A stretch of DNA of 64,000 bases, taken from assembly GCA_012932865.1 (NCBI GenBank), contig SAXG01000008.1, positions 682,001 through 746,000 on the forward strand. The letters are read 5' to 3'. Positions 23,677-34,914 of the stretch are shown here, one piece after another. Positions within the stretch are counted from its first letter, which is position 1; every line of letters starts with the position of its first letter. This DNA is from Amylostereum areolatum. Its lineage: Eukaryota; Basidiomycota; Agaricomycetes; Russulales; Stereaceae. Both the position numbers and the translations under genes were made by a program. The notes under the pieces are model-generated. The model saw nothing but the letters and a program-made list of their open reading frames with translations, ran no database searches and was not told the origin of the DNA.

Positions 23677-24362
23677 TGACATCGGCCGGTCGACCCCACA
23701 TACATACATCCTTCCAGATCGCCGGTGACGTCGCTCGCCCGCTCGCCGCGTTCGGAGGCGGCCCACGTCGTACACGTACGGCCCGATCTTCGCATGCGCC
23801 GCGCTGGCAGTGCACGTACCCCGTCTATTTAGTAAGTAGCATCCGCGCAGGCGCGCTCTCTTGTTCTGTTTCCGGCCCCCCTTCGGAACGAGCATGGAAC
23901 GGACATAACCGCCATCGAAGGCCCCCCCGAGGTAAATGAAAAACAGGAACCCCAGGTGTCTCATGGGACGACGGAGGCGCCGATCCCCCCCTGTGCAGTA
24001 TACTCACAATCCCAAGTTACTTACGTGGTATGTGTCGCCCGGCTCGAACGCTTCAGATTCCAAGGGTAGGGCGCGTCGTTCCCGCCTCCGAGTCTATGCC
24101 TCTCCCTTCCTCCAGCCCCCGGCTCTCCACGTCCAGCACCTTCAACGCCAACTCGCAAAGCAACACCCGGCCGGTGCAGGCTCCTCTACGAACAACGCCG
24201 CCCGCCTCGCGACGTCCTTACTTATCGCGTAGACTCTCACTCACTCCACTCACTCACTTAGTACTTACTAGTACTTACTTATGAAGAAGCCGGGTGGCCG
24301 CCCCGGTCGTTCAGAACACGCGCGTTCGGCATCGTCTTTCAACAGCGGCAAGAAAAAAAAAA

Positions 24363-24381
24363 GGGGGGGGGGGGGGGGGGG
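24363..24381. repeat. Poly-G tract (19)
   Basis: Uninterrupted G homopolymer of about 19 preceded by A9, in non-coding DNA. Confidence 0.9.
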
Positions 24382-25179
24382 AGATTCGAGCGTTTTGCGA
24401 CTTTGGCCACTTTGGTGGAACGGCGTACATACTAGTACCAGACTCGCACCTCCCGCTATGGGTACCTGTCTCCAGGGTGGAAGGCGCCGGAGGGGGGCGG
24501 CTCCCTTCGCGTTCCCATCCCTGCTCACTTCCAGACCCACGTGCAGCGCACATGTACGACCCCACGGGGTTGCAAGTGAGATGCATGCATTATACTCACG
24601 TCGAAAGCAACCAAACTTTGCCTTTCATCCCCACGACCACTTGAACCAGTTGCTTGACTTCCTGAAGACGACGACGTGACCGCGCCGGAATCCCTCAAGA
24701 ACGCCCGCGCAGGCCGCGAAAGTAGAACCGGAGCAGTCAACGCAAGCGTCGCGGTAAGCATTGTACAAGCGACGGTCCGAGGGAAAGTGACCGGCCAGAC
24801 GACGTCCGAGGGCAAGTTGGTTCCAACCACGCCGGACCCGGTAGATCCCCGCGGCACAACCCCCAGCCTCACACTCTGACACTCCCCGCCCCAAACCCAA
24901 ACCCAAATCCCCAAACCAACGCGCGGAACAACCGTCCCCCTCCCCACCAGCACCTCCCGAAACCAACGCCCACCCCAGCCCAATCCAAAAACGCCCGTCG
25001 CGTCCCGATTCCGATTCCCCGAGTCCCGAGTCTGCGACGCGGCGCCATCTCGGGGCGTCCTTGAGACGGGGAGGGGAGCGTCCACCTGTGCCCGACCGAC
25101 CCTCGTTGCCGCGCGACGGCAGAGCTAGGTGGAGTGAGGGTGCCATCCTTTCCCTTCCCTCTCCCTTCTAAGTTCACGT

Positions 25180-26652
25180 TCACGCGCCCTCCGTCTTCTT
25201 ATTCTTGCTCCCCTTCGGCCGTCCCCGCGGCCGCTTCGCCACGGGCTCGCCCTCCTCGCGTTTCTCCCCGATCTGCGCCGCGAGGCGCTCGTGCAGGTAC
25301 CTTTGCGTGCGCGCGCGGAGGATGGGTTAATTTTCGGAAAGAAAGTAATTTAAAAAAAAAGCCCCCTCCCCGAAGCGAAGAAGTGAATAACGCACTGTTG
25401 CGAACGCTCGTCGACGAGCGACTGCAGGCTCGGCGTCGGCGGCTGCCCGAGCTCGGCCCGGAGCGCGTCCACCTCTTTTTTCGCCGCGGCGTACTCGGTG
25501 TCGGATAACCTCTGGATGCGCTCGCGGAGCTCGGCACATCTGCAACAGACGCGACGTCAGCGCTATTCCTTTGTCCCCCAGCCTTCCTTTGACGGTTCGG
25601 GAGGTTAAGCCGCGAGGCCGCGGGACGAAACGGGGAGGGCGAATTCGGGGGAAAGCGCAACGTACTCTCTGTCGTATTGGGATTCGAGCATGTCGGCCTG
25701 TGGGGAAGGGGGGGATGGAAATCAGAGATCGGATACGGATGAGCTGGAAGATCGTGGATGGATAGGAGGAGATCGGAGGGGCGGGCGAGGCGAGACGGGG
25801 GAGGAGGCCCGTCGGGGGGGCGTAGCTTCGCGAAGGCCGAGAGGCGCCTGGAACTTGAAGCTTGAAGCGGCGGGCTCACGCACCTTGTCGCGATCCTCGT
25901 TCACCTGGACGAGCACGGGGGAAATGAGATCAGGATCAGAACAAACACGCGGCGAGGGGAGGGTAAGGAGAATGACGTGGGTCGGATGAGGGGATGTGGA
26001 GGGCACGGGGACGGGGCGGGGTGTGTGTGGAAGAAGGAAGAGGCGAGACACACCTCGCGGAGGGACTTGAGCAGACGCTGGCGCTCGCTCTCGAGTCTGT
26101 GGGAACACGTTCAGCGCGCGGTCGGGAAACGCGAGAGAGGCGAGGAGCGAAAAGTCCGAGACCGAGTGGAGCGCGACAGAGTGGATGCGCGATTGGGTGG
26201 GGGAAGATGGATGTGGGTGGGTGGACCTCGGCGACGGGGGAGGGGTTTCGTCCCATCCGCCATCGAACGAACATGAGATGCGAGGGAACGCGATGACGCA
26301 CTTGTTCTTCTGCTCCTTCAGATCCTGGATGTCCCGCTCTTTCTGGTCGAGCGTCGCGTGCGCGGACAGGATGTGCGCGGTGTGCAGCTGCAGCGTGAGC
26401 GCATGTTTTCTAAGCAGAACAGCCGGATCAGCAGCGAGGTAAAGTATATTATGTTGCCGCCCACGGTCCATTTCCACAAGCAGGGCAGAAGGCATGCCAC
26501 ATTGGACATTCCAAAGGTCCGACGCTCGAGGGCCCCGAACGACACAGTCGCACTCACTTGAGTTCCGCGGTCTTCGCGAGCTGCACCAAGTTCTTCGTCC
26601 AGTCGCCCTGGGTGACGATCTTGCCGTTGGAAGAGGACGACGGCGCGGCCAT
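25180..26652 (-). CDS. Coiled-coil protein with C-terminal AT-hook, function unknown
   Basis: Seven short exons splice in phase from the ATG at 26652 (MAAPSSSSNGKIVTQGDWTK) to the stop at 25180. The approximate exon order reads NLVQLAKTAELK, HTAHILSAHATLDQKERDIQ, SERQRLLKSLRE, VNEDRDK, ADMLESQYDRE, CAELRERIQRLSDTEYAAAK and YLHERLAAQIGEKREEGEPV. The whole is about 175 residues, nearly all heptad-rich coiled coil. It ends in KRPRGRPKGSKNKK, whose RGRP core is an AT-hook, plus a nuclear localisation-type basic cluster. This suggests a small chromatin or transcription-complex subunit. I do not recognise the family. The intron between exons 4 and 5 carries TTGAAGC heptamers at 25853-25868. Very small exons make individual borders less certain than the overall gene. 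Confidence 0.75.
25851..25868. repeat. TTGAAGC heptamer repeat in an intron
   Basis: GAACTTGAAGCTTGAAGC lies in an intron of the AT-hook gene, two tandem units. Confidence 0.65.
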
Positions 26653-27397
26653 TCTCAGTCTGGCGTCCAATTGGAGGGGGGATGATAATTGCGATTGGGG
26701 GGGGAAATGGGAAGGTCTGTTAAAATTTCCGTGGGCGCGGTGGCGGGTCTCCAGGGTGGCGGAAGTCTCTTCTGGATAGTCGGCATCCGCCGAGAGGTCA
26801 CCATTGGCCAGCTTGGTTTTGGTTTGTCAATCCCTCCCCACTGACTCTGAGCGGGCGTCTCGAGATGATCACCTTTCTCATGCGAGGTCCAACTCTGCGT
26901 GGAAATGGCGAATAGGTGCGATATTCTGTTTCGTTTTCAAAGGTGAGTTTACAGGGTTTTTGCAGCAATGAAGTCGCGTCCACGTGACCCCGCCTCACAC
27001 ACGCGACCGCGAAGGCATGTACTTACAAGTACAACTTGTCACCGTCGTCGTTCTCTACGCAGAACCCTCGCGGCCGCCCACGCGCCAAGCCTCGTCCCCA
27101 AACCCGCTGAACACATATAACCCACCCAGCTCACAAGACAGCACAAAACCTTTAAAAATGAAGACTTCCACGGTCGCGTGTCGTTCCCGAGCCAGTCGCA
27201 TGACCCATTCGAAGGGGTGGTAGGCGCCATACGCCAAGTATGCAGTCCCCTCCTCAGCTATGGCCGACCCGCAGGCTCGAGTACCGACGCCGATAAGTAC
27301 GTGAACCGTGCAACCCGCATCTACCTACCCGTTTCATTCCCACCAACGACCACATCTTCAAGTTGACAACGACGCTTTGACTTGCATAGGACTCGAT
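26653..27397. other. Divergent intergenic region, AT-hook gene and DAK1
   Basis: About 745 bp that must contain both promoters. A short open frame from 27261 (MADPQARVPTPIS) could be an upstream leader exon, but DAK1 homology begins at 27398. No specific site is claimed. Confidence 0.45.
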
Positions 27398-29611
27398 ATG
27401 TCGACGAAACACATCTTCGCTTCGTCCGACGGCCTCGTACTCAAATCCCTCAGAGGCGCCGTCGCTCTCAACCCTACTCTCAGCCTGTCCGTCCCCCTTC
27501 CCCTTCATCCGTCCGTATCTCATCCACTGACACCTCCCTCGTCCTCCGCCCCCCAGTCACGCCCCCTCCAAATCCGTTTACGTCACCCACCCCGCCCCCA
27601 CCGCCCGCGTCGCCCTCGTCGCCGGTGGGGGTGCAGGCCACGAGCCCGCGCACGCGTCCTACACCGGCGCAGGCATGCTCGCCTCCTCCGTCTCCGGCGA
27701 CATCTTCGCCTCCCCGAGCGCAAGCCAAATCCTGACCGCGATCGAGCTCGCGCTCCTCGCCCCCAGCACCTCCACCTCCGCCCCCGTCGACCGTGTCCGC
27801 AGACTGGACCCCGCCCCGCGCCGTCCTGCTCGTGATCAACAACTACACCGGCGACCGCCTCAATTTCGGGCTCGCGCTCGCCAGGGCGCGCGCGCGCTTC
27901 CCGCGCCTCGCGATCGACGCGCTCGTCGTGGCCGACGATGTATCGCTGCTGAAGAGCCCGACCCCGTCGCTGGTGGGCGCGCGCGGGCTCGCGGGGAACG
28001 TCCTCGTATGCAAGATCGTGGGCGCATACGCCGCCACCGGGGCGGGGCTCGGGGAGGTAAAGGCGCTCGGAGACGCGGTCGTCGGCGCGCTGGCGAGCAT
28101 CGGCGTTGGGCTTGCCCATTGCCATGTCCCGGGACGCAGGATCGACCCCCTCGAGGAGGCGACGGGGGAGGACGACGGGGGCGCAGGGCTGCGAGGTGGG
28201 GATGGGGCTGCACAACGAGCCGGGGGTGCGCAAGGGCGCGTTCGGGCACGCGCAGGAGCTCGTGGGGGAGATGCTGGAAATGATCCTGGGCTCGCGCCGC
28301 GAGGCGGGGTTCGTGCGGATGGGGAAGACGCCAGAGGAAGCGGACGAGGTCGTGTTGTTCGTGAACAACCTCGGCGGGATCTCCCAGCTGGAGATGGGCG
28401 CGGTGCTGGACGAGGCCATGACGCAACTCCGTGAGCTTCGCTCCTCTCAGCTGTTCCTTTTTCTTCTCCTGATGCGCTCTGTCATGCAAGAGGCGATCAA
28501 CGTGCACCCGTCGCGCGTGTACGCGTCGACGTACATGACCTCGCTCAACGCGCCCGGGTTCTCCATCTCCCTCCTGAACGCATCCCAAGTCCGCCGCACA
28601 CTCGCGCTCGCGAGCCCGCCTATCAACGCCGACGTCCGCGCCCTTCTCGACGCGCCGACCGACGCGTACGCCTGGGCCGGCGCGACCAAATCCTGGCCCC
28701 CTTCCTCGCGCGAGCGCATCGGCGAGGGCGCGGAGACCGCGCGCCTGTTGCGCGCGATCGCGCCGGGCGGCGGGTCCGAGCGCATCGGGAAGAGCGGCGC
28801 TGGCGACGACGGCGCAGGCTACTGGCGTGACGCCGACATCGACGTCGGACGCGTCGAGGCGGGCATCCGCGCGGCGTGCGCGTCTGTCCTCGCGGCGGAG
28901 AACGACATGACGGCGTTCGACACCGTCGTTGGCGACGGCGATTGCGGCGAGACGTTCGCCGCGGGCGCGAAAGGTACGTGGGGCCAGTGCGCTTGAGACA
29001 GGCGTTTCCTCGGAGGCTGACTCGCGAGGGGGGACGGTCTACTGTCTACGTAGCGGTGCTCCAGGCGCTCGACGGCGGCGAGCTCGATATCCGACGATCC
29101 GCGCCCGCCGCGCTCGTCGGACAGCTGGGCGACATTTGCGAGCAGAGCATGGGCGGGACGATCGGCGCGCGTACGTCGCCTGTTTCCTCGGTTTACAGGC
29201 TCATGAACGGCCCCGTCCTGAACTCGTGAACTCACAGTGCTCGCGATCTTCTTCACTTCGCTCTCCACCGAAGTCCCCACGCGCGCCACCGACGCCTGGC
29301 ATCCCGCCCCGCAACGCGCCCTGGAAGCGCTGTCCGCGCACACGCCCGCGCGCCCAGGCGACCGCACCATCGTGGACGCGCTGCAGCCCTTCTGCGTGGC
29401 CCTCGCCCGCGCGTCGTCCGCGGAGGAGGTGGACGGCGCGGTGGAAGAAGCTAGACGGGGCGCGGAGAGCACGCGCGGGATGAATGCGCGGTTGGGGAGG
29501 GCGGTGTACGTTGGGAGTGGGCCGAAGGGCGGGGATATGCCTCCCGATCCTGGAGCGTGGGGGATTGCGGCGGTTTTGGATGGATTTTGGAAGGGCGTAC
29601 GGGGCGCGTGA
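27398..29611 (+). CDS. DAK1: Dihydroxyacetone kinase (DhaK + DhaL), with two frame breaks
   Basis: Phosphorylates dihydroxyacetone (and glyceraldehyde) with ATP, for glycerol use and detoxification in the cytosol. Start at 27398, [20 protein letters not shown], then an intron at about 27487-27556. The DhaK domain has [38 protein letters not shown] and the substrate-binding His motif GLAHCHVPG. It continues with [11 protein letters not shown] and [16 protein letters not shown]. The DhaL domain has [18 protein letters not shown], the ATP/Mg-binding GDGDCG, and [18 protein letters not shown]. The protein ends FWKGVRGA at 29611. The homologous frame moves by +1 twice, once between about 27755 and 27800 (C-rich) and once between about 28145 and 28190 (G-rich). 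Neither place offers an intron. Apart from these breaks every motif is present, so a recent mutation or sequence error is likelier than an old pseudogene. Confidence 0.88.
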
Positions 29612-30455
29612 GCGAGTTGAGGCATGGAGATTGGCTATCGTTGTAAAGACTGTAGATGAATACGGATGGATTGCGTGTGTACGATAGACGTGACAGAGCT
29701 ATGCATTTATTTACCTATCTATCGGACGAAACTCGCCGACAGCGCAGGAGGGTAGGGGCGCCATTCAGCGGCGGGAACAACCATAGTAAAAGTATGCTTG
29801 CACCTGGATCAACGAACAAGCGATCGACCAGTCTCAACAAAAATATATCCACTCGACGCGTTGCACAACCCTTTCCGTCTCTCTCACCTTGGTCCTCTTC
29901 GCCGACACGTTCACGGCAAAAGGAAGTTGAACACAAGATTGGATAAAACAAAAATAAATCGGGGTAGAGTAGTACACAGCACGAACTCGGCTCTCGAAAG
30001 TAGGCGCAATCGCCGTGGGATCATCGAACAGTCCAACGGTCGACCTAAGGGGGGTAAAAAAAGTGGCGGAACAAAACAAAACAAAAACTTGGGAGCAAGG
30101 AGAAGAGAAAATGTGCAAGAGGGGAGGCATACGAGTGGGGCAATGACCGTCGCGAGGGTATTCATACATATACTCACTCAAGGCAATGCAAGTGCCAGTG
30201 CCAGTGTCTGTGGGCGGCGAAGGCGGCGCCCGGACCCCCGTGCAGAACGGGGTGGGCACGGGCACTAGCAGGTGCATCCACTCAGCGCAGCCGTCCGGTG
30301 GTGGCGGTGGCGGCAGGGGAGATGGGGGGTATCCGCCTCCACTTCCACCATCCTCACAGGTAATTGGGTTTCAAGAGAATAAAAGTCGGACTCGCGACTT
30401 GTGGGGGGCTTTGGCAACGCCCCTGCGGTAGAAATGGCGGGCGGGAGGGCCATCT
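29612..30455. other. Intergenic, convergent 3' flanks
   Basis: About 840 bp between the DAK1 stop and the cyclin stop. No recognisable gene. It should hold both 3' UTRs. Confidence 0.5.
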
Positions 30456-31335
30456 CTACAAGACAACGTGCCGCCGGCGAGAGATGTGGACGGGGATGCC
30501 GGTGACGGCGAGGGAGAGGTGGGGGGCGGGGTCGTCGGGGAGGGGCGCGGATGGGTAGAATCCGGCGTACCAGAGGTAGGCGTCCCTGTACCACCCACGG
30601 AAGCTCTCCTCGGGCCACCACAGGGGCGTGCGGGGCTTGTCGCAGTCGCACGCGGGGCCGGCGCCGGGGACGGGCGCGTGGACGGGGTTGCACAGAGGCA
30701 AGAACATGGCGTCGAGAGCGGGGAAGTGCGCGCGCACGTCCGCCATCGTGACGCGCGTGGCGTCCGCGAGTAGGGAGGCGAAGCCGGCCGCGATGGCGTC
30801 GAGCTCGAGCAGATCGAAGCGGTCGTCGACGAGGTCTTCCCACTCCCACAATGCGAGAAAGCGGGGGCGGATATACTGTGCGTATCGATATGGCACGTGA
30901 GTCAAGGGGGGTGAGAGGGGGTGGACGGGGGTGGACGTACGCGGTCGGCATGGATCATGGCCCCGATGAAGATGGTCTCGGGGAAGAGATAGTCGCCATC
31001 GACGAAGGTGAAGGGTTGGGTTCCCACGCGCGTGACGTATGCGAGCATAACGAGCGCGACGGGCATGTCGAGTCCGGACGTCTTGAACACCTCCGAGACG
31101 AACGAGGCGAAGGCCGGTCGAGAGTCCGCACCGAGGGGGTCAAGGCCCGAGCGGTCCATGGCCTGGTTGACGACGTCGAGAACGACGTCGACGATGTACT
31201 CTGGTCGGAGGGAGGGTCAGACGCGTGTGCGAGGGGGGGCGGAGCGGCGGAGAACGCACCCTGAACCTCGCCGGTGACGGGTTGGAGCATGAGCGCGATC
31301 GCGCTGTTTTCTGATGCTTGCATGTTTTCGGTCAT
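30456..31335 (-). CDS. Diverged Pho80/Pcl-like cyclin
   Basis: Start at 31335 (MTENMQASENSAIALMLQPV), stop at 30456, two introns in positions like those of the cyclin at 20683-21805. The aligned blocks are EYIVDVVLDVVNQAMDR (compare EYLIDAVVETVDFALGR), FKTSGLDMPVALVMLAYVTR (compare ARAEVEMPVVLATLAYLDR), YLFPETIFIGAMIHADR, and DDRFDLLELDAIAAGFASLL followed by RVTMADVRAHFPALD (compare SITEADVLAHHAEL). The shared order and intron layout support a distant Pcl paralogue. The C-terminal 70 residues are Trp-, Pro- and Cys-containing (PRTPLWWPEESFRGWYRDAY) and are not recognised. The cyclin box is more degenerate than in the first gene, so kinase binding is not certain. I infer the family from the neighbour rather than from an independent signature. 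Confidence 0.65.
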
Positions 31336-32859
31336 GTTGGCGGGTGAGGGCGGGCGGGTGAGGGCGAAGTAGCGGAGACGGGTGGGAGGGTGGTGGATGT
31401 AGGGAAGAGAAATGGGGGAGAGAAGAGAAGGGTTTTTAAAGCCACCCGGCTTTGAAAGAGCCCGTTTGTAAATTCTAGGAGGACAATCAACGCGTCTTGC
31501 CATAAAAGAGACACAATGAATGGGTACTTCAATTGCCAATGGTCATTTGACACATCTGTATCCCAACATAAGCAACGACGTTCTGCTTTACCTGAACGGC
31601 ACTCACAAGGTTTTTAACTCCCCCCTTTCCAACACACCAGTCCAAAGTCCAGACGTCCACTGCAAGCTCCGTCACCCGCGCCCAAAGCGTCAATAAAGAG
31701 CCAAACGCGACTACGAAGGCAAAATTGTCCATGGGTGATGATCCCAGGGCGGGTGACCTGTGGCCCGCGGAGCGACGCCTAGCGACGCTGTCTGAGACCC
31801 CAGCAACGCTCTTTCTCCGTATATATTCTTCGAGCGTTGAACGAGCTTCAACCCGCGCACGCCAGCAGCCCCGAGCCCAGCACACGGTCCGGCCAGTTTG
31901 TGTCCCAGCGGTATAGTCGCGAGTCGCCTACCGCTCTGAGTTTCCGTTCCAACCACCTCGCCTCAAACTTACCCTACCCCGTAATTCCCTACCGTGTCAA
32001 AAAGGCCTGCACGAGGACGGTTAAAATTCAATCGGCATATTGTTCTTTTCAGAGGAATGGAAGTCCACGGGGTGCCAGAGGAGGCCACTCTGTGCGGACG
32101 TGGTCGGCAACCTAGCCTACGTTGCGGACAAGACGGCGTGGAACTTGGTATTGACCGAGTCGGAGGGATGCCGCGTGGTCGCTTCGCACAGATGAGAGCA
32201 CAATGGGCTTTGAAGTTTGGTGGCTGCCTCCGACACTCGTCGTCGATAGGTGGAGCGACTGAGCAACGCGCGCGTGGCGGTGCAGCAACACTTTACATAA
32301 CTAACCAAACTAACTAGCTTTGTGTGTATCCTCGGCAACCTCCGGAAGGAACTTTTACCTGGTTTTCGGAACCACGAATTTACGCTAAAACGCGTGTTTG
32401 GCAGCTTTGGCTAAGGAATGGACTTCCGATGTCGTGCATCCAGGCTCGGGGGAGTAGGTACAGGTACAGTCGAATGACACCAAGGTCGGTGAGATTGTGA
32501 GAGGGAACCCATGCTGCGACGAGGACTCATTATGCGTACAGTATGTATCAGCTGTGCGCCGATGGATAGTACGAAATCGCTCGGTTTCGGTATTCTCGCC
32601 ACGAAGTGGTAGGAAACCGCTGCGATGCACCTTAATATCCTATTTGGAGAGTGACTTCCCTCAGCAACTTCGAGGAGATCCAAGTGGGCCTTGACTCTCG
32701 ATTCTCGAATCGTATTAGCGAACGGGGGGATATTTCTCATCACGTGATGTGCCAACACACGCGAGGCGTGTTTTCTGCCCTCCCCGTTTCTTCGACTCTG
32801 GCCAGCACACCCACACCCTCTATTCTCTGACCCCATTTACAACTCTTACACCAACAGAA
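31336..32859. other. Divergent intergenic region, cyclin to NAA20
   Basis: About 1.5 kb. A minus-strand open frame (31529-31885) includes a peptide beginning MDNFAFVVAFGSLLTLWARV with a TATATA-like box upstream near 31816, but it has no known domain. The rest shows nothing I can support. Confidence 0.4.
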
Positions 32860-33999
32860 ATGTCTGTCCTCCGTCCATTCCGCGCGACCGATATGTTCAA
32901 ATTCAATAACATGTACGCCTTCCCTGGTCTTCGCCTTTTCTGCTCCGCGAGCAGTATCTGACATCCCACAGCAACATGGATATCTGGACCGAGACCGTGC
33001 GTGTTCTATGGATTTTAGGTGTGGAAGGAAGGGCTGACGATTTCGAGGGCAGTACGGGATCAACTTTTACCTTGCGTATATCTCGCGCTGGCCGGACCTT
33101 GCGTGCGTGGAGGAGCACCCGAGCGGGAAGATGATGGGCTACGGTACGTTCACGCGCTTTCTGGCACCCAACGGACAGATCACTGACCACGTCTGTCGTT
33201 TTCTTCGACACCACGCTCGACGTTGTCCTTCCTTGGCCCCACACCCGTACCCGTCTCTCCAGTCATCGGCAAAGCCGAAGGCACTCAATCCGACTTCCAC
33301 GGCCATATCACGGCCCTCACCGTCGCGCCTCCCTATCGCCGCCTCGGGCTCGCCTCGCACATGAACCAAGTGCTTGAATCCGTCTCCGACACCGTCTATC
33401 GCGGGCTCTTCGTCGATCTTTACGTGCGCTGTCTCAACACGCGCGCGATCACGATGTATGAGGGGCTTGGGTATAGCGTTTATAGAAGAGTGAGGGAGTA
33501 TTATGGGAGTCTGGGGAGGGGTGCGGCGGGACTGGATGAGGAAGATGCGTTCGGTGAGTGCGTTTGGCTTGCTTTTTCCGGGGTTTCTTCTGCGAATGTA
33601 GGGAGGTGGACGAGCCAGGTTTCTTTTGGCCGAGCGCGGAGAGTGTCGGGGAGAAGACTCCGAGTGTGCGTGTCAGCAGGGGGTACGCCGCCGTCCCCTC
33701 GTCCGTCGCCCTTACTTTCTCGGGCCTCCCACCGGAAGAGACATCCAGACATCCAGGCATGCTAGAGGCCGGACGGATCGACCCCGCATTTTACCCCACG
33801 TTTTTCGTCTTCTCGTGGCCATCCTCAGGAATTTTGCCCTCTCCCGCTTTCCCCCCTCACAAATATCACGCGGATTTCGGCTAACAATCAGCCCCTCCTG
33901 TATACAGATATGCGCAAGCCGCTCCCGCGCGACACGCTCCGACGCTCTGTGCGGCCGAACGGACGGGACATGATTGTCAGCGCGCACGACGTCTCATGA
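32860..33999 (+). CDS. NAA20: NatB catalytic subunit, N-alpha-acetyltransferase 20
   Basis: Acetylates nascent proteins that begin Met-Asp, Met-Glu, Met-Asn or Met-Gln, at the ribosome with the auxiliary subunit Naa25. Start at 32860: MSVLRPFRATDMFKFNNI, then NMDIWTET, YGINFYLAYISRWPDLACVE and EEHPSGKMMGY. After an intron come VIGKAEGTQSDFHGHITALT and VAPPYRRLGLASHMNQVLES, where the RRLGLA stretch is the acetyl-CoA-binding R/QxxGxG/A loop of GNAT enzymes. VDLYVRCLNTRAITMYEGLG and YSVYRRVREYYG follow. The last exon is reached over an unusually long intron (about 33554-33908, 355 nt) and reads DMRKPLPRDTLRRSVRPNGR to the stop at 33999. That C-terminal motif is conserved in Naa20, which supports the splice. 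Length is about 185 residues, normal for the family. Confidence 0.93.
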
Positions 34000-34914
34000 G
34001 GGCCGATACTTATAGCGCTCACTCCGTTTACACACTACTCATTGCAAATAAACATCACACGCCAAAACAAAGAAGAAGGAGATATAAGCTTAAGCATGAG
34101 CTGGCACCGATTCATCATCACACGTCGGTCCGTAAGTGATTACAAGTGAGGCAACCTGGCAGGAGACGCGAAGCGTGACCGAGAAACGCTTTCCGTGATC
34201 GTGTTATTATGGTCCAAGGAACGAAGCAATGTGAACTTTCGATACGCGGGGGAAATGTTGAGAGCAAGCGCCAGGTAAGGCCCTGAGGAGAGGAAGGAGC
34301 TAGCGGGAATGAAGGAAGAAAGGCGACGGAGAGGCTTGTCTGCATCATCTAGATGATCTATGTAAGTTGAACGCAATGAACAATGGAAGCGAGACCGCCG
34401 ACGAAGATGTTGGACATCGCCATTGTAAATGGGAAGTTGACGAAGGAGAGGGTGGATGCAGTGTAAAGGAGAGGTGGTCCAGTGGATGAGCGATTGCTAC
34501 AAACCGTGATGAAGTCGTACCCGAAGGATGTAAACCTTTCACACATACTAGCCACGGTAAGATGGACCGTACGCGAGAGCGCCTCTTCACTGATGCGGTT
34601 TACAATGAAATGTAGCCGACAGAGCACCGCGAAACCACCGCCATACTCATCTCGCGCGTCTCCTCTACTTGACTCCCGTCACCCGAATTCCTCCTGAGCG
34701 CCGACGTCCTAAGCGATGGATGGATGGGTGAACAAGGACCGCCGCCGCTCCCACTCATGGTCCCCGGGCGCGCACCTTCTCCGATCCTCCGTCTTCATAA
34801 CATTGCGCGCAAACTTGCCCTACATAGTCCGGCAAACCCAGTGATCCGCGAACCAAGGGAGACGAGGCGCCACGGAAAGAACGCCTGATCGTCACTCGGG
34901 GGCGGAACCGGCCA
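34000..34914. other. Intergenic, convergent 3' flanks of NAA20 and IML1
   Basis: About 900 bp. 34118-34630 is open on the minus strand with some hydrophobic stretches (FTMAMSNIFVGGLASIVHC), but no start, family or joinable exons were found. It could be a gene relic. Confidence 0.4.

Larger units (their letters stand above)
21806..25179. other. Gene-poor interval with poly-C/poly-G runs
   Basis: About 3.4 kb without a supported gene. Contents noted are C20 (22638-22657), TTGAACG heptamers (23641-23676), a CT microsatellite near 23586-23602, a (CG)n stretch near 23160-23172, and G19 (24363-24381). The long open frames are GC-driven and have no domains. Relics of old mobile elements are possible but none could be identified. 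Confidence 0.45.

Noticed and set aside
24525..25146. Overlapping minus-strand frames next to the AT-hook gene
   Set aside because: Composition-driven Gly/Trp/Val-rich strings with no splice or domain support.
34118..34630. Minus-strand hydrophobic frames as a receptor gene
   Set aside because: No start, no joinable exons and no seven-TM pattern.
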